From NCBI RefSeq assembly GCF_002197755.1, contig NZ_NHOT01000001.1:835027-899026 (forward strand): 64,000 bases of DNA, read 5' to 3'. The notes below the pieces were generated by a model. It was not told the DNA's origin. It saw only the letters and a list, made by a program, of their open reading frames with translations, and ran no database searches. Position 1 is the first letter of the stretch. Each line of letters opens with the position of its first letter. Source of the stretch: Pedobacter sp. AJM. Its GTDB lineage: Bacteria > Bacteroidota > Bacteroidia > Sphingobacteriales > Sphingobacteriaceae. Shown here in pieces: positions 1-7,717 of the stretch. A program made the position numbers and the translations under genes.

Positions 1-258
1 GATCACAAGGCTGTTAAAATAAGATGTTTTACCTGTTTTGTCTGTCCATGGGCGGCCACGTAAATTAAAGAAAACCTCAACCTCATCGCCCGCTTTAAAT
101 GTATCTAATAATGCAGTTTTATCTTGTAAAGCCTCAAAACGGATATATTCTGGGTATGTTGGATTTTCTGCGTATTCTACTATTAAATCACGTTTTTTAA
201 ACGTTTCACTCACTTGCTGCGTTGCACCTACTTCGTGTACTTTTCCTTTAATTTCCAT
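1..258 (-). CDS. DUF3127 domain protein (partial, 3' end outside window)
   Basis: The complement strand gives an ATG at 258-256 and 86 in-frame codons running off the left edge. The translation begins MEIKGKVHEVGATQQVSETF and contains FKKRDLIVEY and RGRPWTDKTGKTSYFNSL, the recognisable core of the DUF3127 family, a small OB-fold-like protein common in Bacteroidota and often thought to resemble single-stranded DNA-binding proteins. Function is unproven; the ssDNA-binding idea is inference from fold resemblance. It is divergent from the methyltransferase at 327, with 68 bases between. The C-terminus is not visible. Confidence 0.8.
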   Translation of the reverse strand, partial: MEIKGKVHEVGATQQVSETFKKRDLIVEYAENPTYPEYIRFEALQDKTALLDTFKAGDEVEVFFNLRGRPWTDKTGKTSYFNSLVI

Positions 259-326
259 AACTAATACTAATAATGTACGTATAAAAGCCAAATCTCTATA
301 ATTTTATTGATAACTTCGCATATATT

Positions 327-1520
327 ATGATGCAAGTTTTCCACAATAAAAGCAGGGTAATTATCACCTGCAATAAACGCCTTTCTCCTTATTTACAAGA
401 TGAAGTTACGGCCTTAGGTTACACGATAGAAAGGGCTTTCCAAACCGGCGTTGAGCTAAATATTACGCTTACAGAATGTATTAAACTCAATTTGAACCTG
501 CGTTGCGCCAGTCAGATTTTATATTCAATTAAAAGTTTTAAGGCCATTACTCCTGACGATTTATACAAAGAAATTTCGGCTATAGCGTGGGAAGAATTAA
601 TAGATTTTACCGGTTACTTTTCCGTAACTTCCAACGTAGATAATCCGAACATTACCACACCACTATTCGCCAACTTAAAAGTAAAGGATGCGATTGTAGA
701 TCGCATGAAAGAGAAAAAGGGGATCCGCCCTGATTCTGGTTCGGATGCGAATAAAGCAGTAGTACATTTATATTGGAAAGATGCAGATGCAGATGTATTT
801 ATGGATACTTCAGGTGAAACACTGGCCAAACATGGTTATCGTAAAATCCCGGGAAAAGCACCTATGCTGGAGGCTTTGGCATCAGGCGTAATCTATGCCA
901 CCAAATGGGATCGAAAATCGCCTTTTATTAACCCGATGTGTGGTTCTGGAACGCTGGCCATTGAGGCTGCGCTGATTGCTACTAATCGTGCGCCGGGCTT
1001 ATACCGGATGAATTATGGCTTTATGCATATTTTAGGCTATGAAGAAGAAGCTTTTTTCGCAGAACGGAGAATCCTGAAAGAACAGGTGATTAAAAATACC
1101 GACCTTAAAATTATCGCTTCCGATCTCTCTGAAGATGCTGTGGAAGTAACCCGCAGAAATGCAAAAACGGCCGGGGTTGATACCTTGATTGAGTTTGAAG
1201 TTTGTGATTTTGAGCTTACGCCCGTTCCTGAAGACGGCAAAGGCACCGTGGTTTTTAACCCGGAGTATGGCGAACGTTTAGGTGTGCACAGCAAACTGGA
1301 ACTCACCTATAAACGCATGGGCGATTTTATGAAAACCAAATGCAAGGGATATTCCGGATATATTTTTACCGGCAATCCTGACCTTGCCAAAAAAATAGGT
1401 TTAAAAGCTTCACAGAAGCTAGAGTTTTATAACGGAAAGCTGGATTGCCGTCTGCTTGAATATGAATTATATGATGGTTCACGCCGGGCACCTCAAATTG
1501 AGCCAGAAGCCATTTCTTAA
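327..1520 (+). CDS. THUMP-domain RNA methyltransferase, RlmL/RlmK N-terminal-like (23S rRNA guanine-N2 type)
   Basis: Class I SAM-dependent RNA methyltransferase of 397 residues, about the length of the guanine-N2 half of E. coli RlmKL. Residues ~45-160 form the THUMP region. The methyltransferase domain begins near 170 with the SAM loop NPMCGSGTLAIEAA at 202-215. The catalytic motif IV is NPEYGERLG (311-319) where E. coli-type enzymes have NPPYGERL, so the second proline is glutamate. A structured hairpin follows the gene at 1550-1588. Likely substrate is a 23S rRNA guanine (m2G2445-like); this is family inference, and other THUMP methyltransferases act on tRNA. Confidence 0.85.
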   Translation: MMQVFHNKSRVIITCNKRLSPYLQDEVTALGYTIERAFQTGVELNITLTECIKLNLNLRCASQILYSIKSFKAITPDDLYKEISAIAWEELIDFTGYFSVTSNVDNPNITTPLFANLKVKDAIVDRMKEKKGIRPDSGSDANKAVVHLYWKDADADVFMDTSGETLAKHGYRKIPGKAPMLEALASGVIYATKWDRKSPFINPMCGSGTLAIEAALIATNRAPGLYRMNYGFMHILGYEEEAFFAERRILKEQVIKNTDLKIIASDLSEDAVEVTRRNAKTAGVDTLIEFEVCDFELTPVPEDGKGTVVFNPEYGERLGVHSKLELTYKRMGDFMKTKCKGYSGYIFTGNPDLAKKIGLKASQKLEFYNGKLDCRLLEYELYDGSRRAPQIEPEAIS

Positions 1521-1549
1521 ACCTTAATCTAAGTTTTACAGGATCAACA

Positions 1550-1588
1550 AGCCGGCATGAACATTATGAAAAATGTTCGTGCCTGGCT
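1550..1588 (+). terminator. Long hairpin after the methyltransferase gene
   Basis: AGCCGGCATGAACATT pairs with AATGTTCGTGCCTGGCT with one bulged base and one G-U pair around a 6-base loop. It lacks a clean T-run after the right arm, so intrinsic termination is only a possibility. A second, weaker pairing (TTATTCG near 1589 with CGAATAA near 1628) follows directly. The remainder of the 341-base gap to 1862 is AT-rich and shows no gene. Confidence 0.4.
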
Positions 1589-1861
1589 CTTATTCGCCGG
1601 TTATTTTATAATGCTTAAGGCCCCCCGAATAACGCTTTTATTTTCTTCACAAGCGCTTATGCAGCTGATAAGTCCAAAAATTTAATTTTAAAATCATCTG
1701 ACTTCAAGAAATAAATTCAATATATTAAACCTTTGTTTAACGCATTTGTTTCTTATATACCGTTAACGTAATTCCTTATAGTGCTAAAAATTAACAAATC
1801 TAAAAACTGTAAGGATACTAGGCTCGTATATATTGAAAAAATTAAAAAATAATCCTTTTTT

Positions 1862-2143
1862 ATGGAAGATGTATTAGCTTTAAAAACAAAAAACGTTGCC
1901 GGAAATATTAGAAAAATCAGGGAATACAGAGATTATACCCAGGATTATCTGGCGGCAAAATTAAAAATTTCACAAAATGCCTACAGTAAGATTGAACTGG
2001 GATATAGTAAATTAACGATCGATCGTTTGTTTCAGGTTTCAGAAATTTTAGAGGTTGAGGTTACGCACCTTTTAACCTTAAACCCAAATGATTTAATTAA
2101 GATTATTGCTGATGATGAGCATAGAGCAGCAACGGTAAGTTAA
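1862..2143 (+). CDS. XRE-family helix-turn-helix regulator
   Basis: A 93-residue DNA-binding protein. Residues ~14-70 are a lambda-repressor-like HTH: NIRKIREYRDYTQDYLAAKL gives helices 1-2, and ISQNAYSKIELGYSKLTIDRL gives the recognition helix and helix 4. The short tail has no enzymatic or sensor domain, as in many small Bacteroidota XRE regulators. It sits alone between two hairpins, so it is probably monocistronic. Target genes cannot be inferred; there is no toxin or phage partner next to it. Confidence 0.8.
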   Translation: MEDVLALKTKNVAGNIRKIREYRDYTQDYLAAKLKISQNAYSKIELGYSKLTIDRLFQVSEILEVEVTHLLTLNPNDLIKIIADDEHRAATVS

Positions 2144-2160
2144 GTGATAACTTACCGTTG
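2130..2160 (+). terminator. Perfect 13-bp hairpin overlapping the XRE stop codon
   Basis: CAACGGTAAGTTA (2130-2142) pairs perfectly with TAACTTACCGTTG (2148-2160) around a 5-base loop. The left arm contains the TAA stop at 2141-2143 region. What follows is TTAATATCATTTC, only moderately T-rich, so it may be a terminator or an mRNA-end stabiliser. Confidence 0.55.
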
Positions 2161-2196
2161 TTAATATCATTTCTTTCTCCGTGCATCTATTTCCAA

Positions 2197-2204
2197 TATC
2201 TTTG
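2197..2204 (+). promoter_or_regulatory. TAnnTTTG -7 element before HD hydrolase
   Basis: TATCTTTG matches the Bacteroidota -7 consensus TAnnTTTG exactly and lies 12 bases before the ATG at 2217, implying a very short leader. No clear TTTG -33 box lies 19-21 bases upstream. Confidence 0.4.
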
Positions 2205-2216
2205 TGGTAAATTTTA

Positions 2217-2864
2217 ATGATGCAGGACCCCATTCAAAAAACAATAACATTTGTTAAGCAAACCTTAAAAAATGCAGAGGCTGGCCACGATTGGTTTCAC
2301 ATTGAGCGTGTGTTTAAAACAGCTTTAAATATCAATCAGGAAGAAAAAAGAAATGAGCTGGTTATTGCTCTGGCTGCGCTTTTACATGACATTGCTGATC
2401 CAAAATTTAACAATGGCGATGAAAATTTAGGTCCAAACCTGGCGCAATCCTTTTTACAATCCATAGCTGTTGAAGAAGAGGTGGTGCAGCACGTAAAAAT
2501 GATTATTCAGCACATGTCTTTTAAAAACAGTTTCGACGACAACAGTTTTACTTCCAAAGAAATGCAAATTGTGCAGGATGCAGATCGTCTGGACGCCATT
2601 GGTGCTATCGGTATTGCCAGGGCATTTACCTATGGCGGCTTCAAAAACCGTGTGTTGTATGATCCTTCCATTAAACCGGAAGAACATCTTTCAAAAGAAA
2701 GCTATAAAAATACCACCGCGCCAACCATCAATCATTTCTATGAAAAGCTTTTGCTTTTGAAAGAGAGGATGAATACAGCGGCAGGTAAAAAAATCGCAGC
2801 GAAAAGACATCAGTTTATGTTGGATTACCTCGATCAATTTTACAGCGAATGGGAAGGCAATTAA
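2217..2864 (+). CDS. HD-domain metal-dependent phosphohydrolase
   Basis: A 215-residue soluble protein of the HD superfamily (YedJ-like). The metal ligands are visible as HDWFHIERV near residue 24, the HD pair in ALLHDIADPKFNNGDE near 57, HMSF near 97, and DADRLDAIGAIGIAR near 119. HD enzymes hydrolyse phosphomonoesters or nucleotides; the substrate cannot be read from sequence. No membrane segment or signal peptide. An ATG ATG pair at 2217 makes the start unambiguous within one codon. Confidence 0.85.
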   Translation: MMQDPIQKTITFVKQTLKNAEAGHDWFHIERVFKTALNINQEEKRNELVIALAALLHDIADPKFNNGDENLGPNLAQSFLQSIAVEEEVVQHVKMIIQHMSFKNSFDDNSFTSKEMQIVQDADRLDAIGAIGIARAFTYGGFKNRVLYDPSIKPEEHLSKESYKNTTAPTINHFYEKLLLLKERMNTAAGKKIAAKRHQFMLDYLDQFYSEWEGN

Positions 2865-2947
2865 TTCACAACTTCAATTTCTTTTCTTTTATTCCACAAC
2901 AGAGTAAGCTTAGTTATTCAAATTACTAATAAAATTAGCTTTATCAC

Positions 2948-2955
2948 TATATTTG
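2948..2955 (+). promoter_or_regulatory. TAnnTTTG -7 element before the radical SAM pair
   Basis: TATATTTG is an exact TAnnTTTG match 17 bases before the ATG at 2973. It is the only promoter-like site in the gap after the HD gene and would drive both genes of the 2973-5009 pair. A -33 box is not evident. Confidence 0.45.
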
Positions 2956-2972
2956 TTAGTAAATAAAAAGCT

Positions 2973-4229
2973 ATGTCTGACCGAATTCGTGAAAAGTTAA
3001 ATATCCTGGCCGATGCGGCAAAGTATGATGTTTCGTGTTCATCAAGCGGAGGCACCCGTAAAAATGACAATAAAGGTATTGGTAACAGTCATACTTCAGG
3101 TATTTGTCATACCTATACAGAAGATGGGCGTTGCGTTTCCCTTTTAAAAATCCTGTTAACCAATCACTGTATCTATGACTGTTTATTTTGTGTTTCGAGA
3201 AAGAGCAATGACATTAAGCGAGCTGCCTTTACTGTAGATGAAGTGGTGGATTTAACCATGAACTTTTACCGCAGAAATTATATCGAAGGTTTATTTCTGA
3301 GTTCAGGTATTTTTAAAAATGCAGATTTTACCATGGAACGGTTACTGTTGGTTTGCAAAAAACTTCGTTTAGAGCAAAGTTATAATGGTTATATTCATTT
3401 AAAGACCATTCCAGGGGCCAGTGATGAATTGATAAAGGAAGCCGGCCTATATGCCGATCGCATGAGTATCAATTTGGAAATGCCTACCGAAGCAGGGCTG
3501 AAGCTCTTAGCGCCCGAAAAGAGCCATGCGGATGTGATCAAACCTTTGGGATTTGTACAGCAAAATATTGTTCAGTTTGCTGAAGATAAAAAATTAATTA
3601 AGCATGTACCTAAATTTGTTCCCGCAGGCCAGAGTACGCAAATGGTGATTGGTGCCACGCCTGAAAGTGATAAAGATATTATGTATACGGCTAATGCTTT
3701 TTACAAAAACTTCTCTTTAAAAAGGGTTTATTATTCTGGCTATGTGCCCATTAGCAATGATAGCAGGATGCCCGTTTTAGGAACCCAGCCACCCTTGCTC
3801 AGGGAAAACAGGTTATACCAAACCGATTGGCTGATGCGGTTTTATGGCTTTAAAGTTCAGGAAATTCTAAATGATGCCAACCCAAATCTGGACGTAGACA
3901 TCGACCCGAAACTCAGCTGGGCCATCAGAAATATGCAGCATTTCCCGGTAGATATCAATAAGGCAGATTACAGGATGATCCTCCGAATTCCGGGTATTGG
4001 TGTCATGTCTGCGAAAAAAATTGTACAGGCCAGAAAGTTTGGGAAATTAAGAATTGATCAGCTGAAGAAAATAGGCGTGGCGTATAACAGGGCTAAGCAT
4101 TTTATAACTTGTGCAGATAGTCCTTATCAATTAAAAGATTATCAGGGCACGCAGATCAAGGCCTTTATCATGGCCGATAGTCAAAGCAAATACCTCAAAA
4201 CAGATAACAATCAGCTCATTTTATTTTAG
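2973..4229 (+). CDS. Radical SAM protein with helix-hairpin-helix, putative DNA modification/repair family (TIGR03916-like)
   Basis: A 418-residue protein. The radical SAM cluster motif CIYDCLFC (CxxxCxxC) is at Cys66, Cys70 and Cys73, preceded by extra cysteines in the first 55 residues (SCSSSGG, GICHTY, DGRC). A TIM-barrel-like core follows. Near residues 330-375 there is a helix-hairpin-helix stretch (DINKADYRMILRIPGIGVMSAKKIV), a non-specific DNA-binding element. This arrangement matches the family described as putative DNA modification/repair radical SAM proteins, which is always paired with the family encoded by the next gene (4245). The reaction is unknown; DNA repair is inferred from the HhH motif and from fusion of partners to uracil-DNA glycosylase-like domains in other genomes. 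Confidence 0.85.
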   Translation: MSDRIREKLNILADAAKYDVSCSSSGGTRKNDNKGIGNSHTSGICHTYTEDGRCVSLLKILLTNHCIYDCLFCVSRKSNDIKRAAFTVDEVVDLTMNFYRRNYIEGLFLSSGIFKNADFTMERLLLVCKKLRLEQSYNGYIHLKTIPGASDELIKEAGLYADRMSINLEMPTEAGLKLLAPEKSHADVIKPLGFVQQNIVQFAEDKKLIKHVPKFVPAGQSTQMVIGATPESDKDIMYTANAFYKNFSLKRVYYSGYVPISNDSRMPVLGTQPPLLRENRLYQTDWLMRFYGFKVQEILNDANPNLDVDIDPKLSWAIRNMQHFPVDINKADYRMILRIPGIGVMSAKKIVQARKFGKLRIDQLKKIGVAYNRAKHFITCADSPYQLKDYQGTQIKAFIMADSQSKYLKTDNNQLILF

Positions 4230-4244
4230 TGAATTAAAAAGACT

Positions 4245-5009
4245 ATGATTTACACCTTCGATGGCTCTCTTTCTGGTTTGCTAACCGCAGTGTTCGAATG
4301 GTTTGAACGGAAACCCGGGCATATCAAGTTACAATTGAGCGATATTTTTCAGCCCGATGCTTTTACGGAATCGTTTGAGGTGATCACCAATGAAGAGAAA
4401 GCAGATCGCGTATGGAAAGGCCTTCAAAAAAAGCTGAAGAAAGACTGGCAGAGAACTTTTTATTGTAGCTATTTATCTGAAATTCCCGAAGCTTACAACC
4501 ATCTTTTTCAGTTTGCCCTGTACATTTTTGAAAGCGCAGATGGTGCATCAGCCAATTTCGGGAATGATCATGTAATTGCTTTATCCAAATACGCTAAAAG
4601 CGTGGAAAGGGAAAAGCACCGGATGGAAGCCTTTATCAGGTTTCAAAAAACGGCCGACGGCAGGTTTTACACATCAATTGATCCTGATTTTAATGTTTTG
4701 CCCCTGATTTCGAATCATTTTAAAAATCGCTATGCCGATCAGCAGTGGATTATTTACGATTTGAAACGAAAATATGGCCTTCATTACGATTTAAATGCAG
4801 TTGAAGAAGTAACCATCAATTTTTCTGATGGTGCAAAAACCCCAAACCCTTCCCCTGCATTAATGGATGAAAAAGAAGAACTTTACGCTATTTTATGGAA
4901 AGACTATTTTAAAAGTGCCAATATTGTCGCACGGAAAAACACCAAATTACACCTGCAACATGTACCCAAAAGATATTGGAAGTATTTAACCGAAAAGCAG
5001 CTGGCTTAA
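4245..5009 (+). CDS. Radical-SAM-linked DNA metabolism protein (TIGR03915 / DUF4130-like)
   Basis: A 254-residue protein starting 15 bases after the radical SAM gene. It matches the partner family by the N-terminal IYTFDGSLSGLLTAVFEWFE, the central sequence around HRMEAFIRFQKTADGRFYTSIDPDFNVLPLI, and the ending HVPKRYWKYLTE. In some genomes this protein carries a C-terminal uracil-DNA glycosylase-like domain; here it ends after the DUF4130 region, so the fused form is absent. It probably forms a functional unit with the radical SAM protein in DNA repair or modification; this is family-level inference. Confidence 0.8.
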   Translation: MIYTFDGSLSGLLTAVFEWFERKPGHIKLQLSDIFQPDAFTESFEVITNEEKADRVWKGLQKKLKKDWQRTFYCSYLSEIPEAYNHLFQFALYIFESADGASANFGNDHVIALSKYAKSVEREKHRMEAFIRFQKTADGRFYTSIDPDFNVLPLISNHFKNRYADQQWIIYDLKRKYGLHYDLNAVEEVTINFSDGAKTPNPSPALMDEKEELYAILWKDYFKSANIVARKNTKLHLQHVPKRYWKYLTEKQLA

Positions 5010-5042
5010 CACCCGTTTAACATAAAACCACTAAATTGCACC

Positions 5043-6068
5043 ATGAAATTAAGTGTACTGGTTCTAATTACAGCACTTGCTGTTGCGCTTTCCATTGGCA
5101 TGGTCAATTTTTATTTTGAACGCAGCTGGTACTACTTTGGAATTTCCTTTGGCGTTTCTTTTCTAAGCAGCTTTCTTGTTTTTTATTACCTGTTAGAAAA
5201 ATACATTTATAACAAAATAAAGCTCATTTATAAGCTAATCCACAACCTAAAACTTGGAAAAGACCTAAAAGATGCATTGGGTGAATATGTTAGTTCAGAC
5301 CCGATTAATGATGTGGAACACGAAGTGAAGGAATGGGCTGGCGCAAAGAAAAAAGAAATTGATTTACTAAAAAAACAGGAGCAGTTTCGCCGCGAATTCC
5401 TGTCGAACGTTTCGCACGAATTTAAAACACCGCTTTTTGCCATTCAGGGCTATATTGAAACCTTACAGGATTGCATTACTGACGACCCTGAAATGGCCAT
5501 GAAATTCCTCAAAAAAGCAGAAAATAACGTAGAGCGGTTAAGTTACCTGATCAATGACCTGGATGCCATTGCCAAACTTGAAACCGGCGAATCTCCAATT
5601 AATTATCAGAAATTTGATTTTGTGTTGCTGGCCAAAGAAGTGATGGAAAATCTGGATGACCGTGCAAAATCCAAAAACATCAAACTATTTTTCAAGGATA
5701 AATATACTGCCGTTACCTTCGTTCATGCAGACCGTGAAAAAATCCGCCAGGTGTTGATAAACCTGATTGTAAACAGCATTAAATATGGTGTTGAAAACGG
5801 AGAAACGGCTATTAAAATATTTGAACTTCACGATCAGTTTCTTATTGAAGTGACCGACAATGGAATCGGGATTGAAGAAAAGCACCTGGCCAGACTTTTT
5901 GAGCGTTTCTATCGCATTGATACACATCGGGCCAGAGAAGTAGGCGGAACCGGTTTAGGTTTAGCCATTGTAAAACATATTTTAGAGGCTCACCAGCAAA
6001 CCATATCCGTAAGAAGCACGCCTGGAATTGGAACTACCTTTGCATTTACCTTACACAAAGGCAGTTAA
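5043..6068 (+). CDS. Membrane sensor histidine kinase (PhoR-like architecture)
   Basis: A 341-residue kinase. Two membrane helices lie at about residues 4-22 and 31-52 with almost no periplasmic loop. A HAMP-like linker leads to the H-box [13 protein letters not shown] (phospho-His near 126). The ATPase part shows [11 protein letters not shown] (N box), [20 protein letters not shown] (G1/F) and [12 protein letters not shown] (G2). With so little extracytoplasmic sequence it probably senses within the membrane or cytoplasm. No response regulator is adjacent. It is the first gene of a rightward run leading to miaB, but the 142-base gap to miaB has its own promoter. Confidence 0.85.
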   Translation: MKLSVLVLITALAVALSIGMVNFYFERSWYYFGISFGVSFLSSFLVFYYLLEKYIYNKIKLIYKLIHNLKLGKDLKDALGEYVSSDPINDVEHEVKEWAGAKKKEIDLLKKQEQFRREFLSNVSHEFKTPLFAIQGYIETLQDCITDDPEMAMKFLKKAENNVERLSYLINDLDAIAKLETGESPINYQKFDFVLLAKEVMENLDDRAKSKNIKLFFKDKYTAVTFVHADREKIRQVLINLIVNSIKYGVENGETAIKIFELHDQFLIEVTDNGIGIEEKHLARLFERFYRIDTHRAREVGGTGLGLAIVKHILEAHQQTISVRSTPGIGTTFAFTLHKGS

Positions 6069-6108
6069 ATAATTTTCAGTATAAAAGTCTCTTCCTGACG
6101 AAGCAAAT

Positions 6109-6149
6109 TTTACAGTTATAATCAAACTGTAAACATTTAAACTAAATGT
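6109..6149. repeat. Two adjacent inverted repeats upstream of the miaB promoter
   Basis: TTTACAGTT (6109-6117) pairs with AACTGTAAA (6125-6133), and overlapping it ACATTTA (6133-6139) pairs with TAAATGT (6143-6149). They lie between the kinase stop and the miaB -33 box. They could be an operator or a weak terminator without a T-run. Confidence 0.5.
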
Positions 6150-6154
6150 GCCAA

Positions 6155-6187
6155 TTTGTCACTTTTAATTTAATTTGTGTATTTTTG
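6155..6187 (+). promoter_or_regulatory. miaB promoter, full Bacteroidota type
   Basis: TTTG at 6155-6158 (-33) and TATTTTTG at 6180-6187 (-7, exact TAnnTTTG) are 21 bases apart, the canonical spacing. The ATG of miaB is 23 bases further at 6211. Confidence 0.65.
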
Positions 6188-6210
6188 CAATCCCAAAATC
6201 TTTTTAAAGA

Positions 6211-7626
6211 ATGATTGATTTACAAGTACAGGATAAAACGCATGATGAGGCCAGACAAGGTGAAGCACTAATTTTAGATACACCCGTTAAAGCCGACGCA
6301 CGTAAATTATACATTGAAAGTTATGGTTGCGCCATGAATTTTGCCGATAGTGAAATTGTAGCTTCTATTCTTTCAGAAACAGGATTTGAAACGACCGGTG
6401 ATTATCATCAGGCAGATGTGATTTTTATCAATACCTGTTCCATCCGTGAAAATGCAGAAACCAGGGTGCGCAATCGTTTATCACAGTTCGGTGTCGAAAA
6501 ACGCCGTAATCCTAAACTGATTGTTGGTGTTTTGGGCTGTATGGCAGAACGACTGAAATCTAAATTCCTCGAAGAAGAAAAACTGGTAGATGTGGTGGTT
6601 GGCCCGGATGCCTACAGGGATTTACCGAATTTAATTGAACAGGTAGAAAGCGGCCATAAGGCAGTAAATGTATTGTTATCCCGTGAAGAAACTTATGCGG
6701 ATATTAGTCCGGTTCGTTTAAACAGCAACGGAATTACTGCGTTTATTTCCATTACACGTGGTTGTAACAACATGTGTTCTTTCTGTGTAGTGCCTTTTAC
6801 ACGTGGCCGTGAGCGCAGCCGTGATGCACATTCCATTATTGAAGAGGCAAAATCGCTGTTTGAAGCCGGTTATCGTGAGGTAACACTTTTGGGGCAAAAC
6901 GTAGATTCATATACCTGGACTTCGGCAGACGGTACTGAAACCGTAAACTTTGCAAATTTACTGGAGCAAACAGCTTTAGTTCACCCGGATTTGAGGGTTC
7001 GTTTTTCTACTTCTCACCCGAAGGATATCACCGATGAAGTATTGGAAACCATCGCTAAATACGATAATATTTGTAACTACATTCATTTACCGGTTCAATC
7101 CGGCAATAGCCGCATTTTAGAATTGATGAACCGTACTTATACGCGTGAATGGTATATCAACCGCATAGATGCCATCAGAAGAATTATTCCAGGCTGTGCA
7201 ATCTCAACTGATATCATTGCAGGTTTCTGTACGGAAACCGAAGCCGAACATGAGGAAACGTTAAGCATCATGGATTATGTTCAATACGATTTTGCCTATA
7301 ACTTTACTTATTCGGAAAGACCGGGAACACTGGCAGCCCGTAAGCTGGAGGATGACATTCCTGAGGAGGTTAAAAAACGTCGTCTGGCCGAAATATTAGC
7401 CAAGCAACAGGCACATTCATTAATGCGTTTACAGGAATGGGTAGGCAAAACTGTTCGTGTATTAATAGAAGGTACTTCAAAAAAATCAGATCAGGATTAT
7501 TGTGGTCGTGGCGACAGTGGCGCAATGGCCATTTTCCCGGCTATTGATAGCGTAAAACCAGGACAATACGCTAACGTGTATATCGAAAGATGCACTTCAG
7601 CTACACTGATTGGAAAAATAGTTTAA
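6211..7626 (+). CDS. miaB: tRNA-2-methylthio-N6-dimethylallyladenosine synthase
   Basis: Radical SAM methylthiotransferase that adds a methylthio group to i6A37 of tRNAs reading U-starting codons. At 471 residues it has the family layout. The N-terminal UPF0004 domain carries three cluster cysteines, in [11 protein letters not shown] (Cys40), INTCSIRE (Cys76) and LGCMAE (Cys110). The radical SAM motif CNNMCSFC is at Cys185, Cys189 and Cys192. The C-terminal ~65 residues ([11 protein letters not shown] onward) are the TRAM RNA-binding domain. The first ~25 residues are a variable extension. It precedes the sigma-54 activator, lptE and secG, an arrangement conserved in many Bacteroidota. Confidence 0.93.
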   Translation: MIDLQVQDKTHDEARQGEALILDTPVKADARKLYIESYGCAMNFADSEIVASILSETGFETTGDYHQADVIFINTCSIRENAETRVRNRLSQFGVEKRRNPKLIVGVLGCMAERLKSKFLEEEKLVDVVVGPDAYRDLPNLIEQVESGHKAVNVLLSREETYADISPVRLNSNGITAFISITRGCNNMCSFCVVPFTRGRERSRDAHSIIEEAKSLFEAGYREVTLLGQNVDSYTWTSADGTETVNFANLLEQTALVHPDLRVRFSTSHPKDITDEVLETIAKYDNICNYIHLPVQSGNSRILELMNRTYTREWYINRIDAIRRIIPGCAISTDIIAGFCTETEAEHEETLSIMDYVQYDFAYNFTYSERPGTLAARKLEDDIPEEVKKRRLAEILAKQQAHSLMRLQEWVGKTVRVLIEGTSKKSDQDYCGRGDSGAMAIFPAIDSVKPGQYANVYIERCTSATLIGKIV

Positions 7627-7680
7627 AGAGAGATTAAAGGTTACGGTTAAATATTACAGGACAAGCTGTATCATACATGA

Positions 7681-7709
7681 CTTTTAACCTTTAACATTCA
7701 ACTTTTAAC
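7681..7709. repeat. Low-complexity CTTTTAAC intergenic repeat
   Basis: CTTTTAAC, CCTTTAAC and CTTTTAAC stand in tandem with a short ATTCAA spacer, just before the sigma-54 activator ATG at 7718. No promoter element is seen in the miaB to 7718 gap. Confidence 0.5.
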
Positions 7710-7717
7710 AATAAAGA

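Noticed and set aside
4292..4299. GTTCGAAT tRNA T-loop-like word
   Set aside because: It lies inside the DUF4130-like coding frame and no acceptor or anticodon arms surround it.
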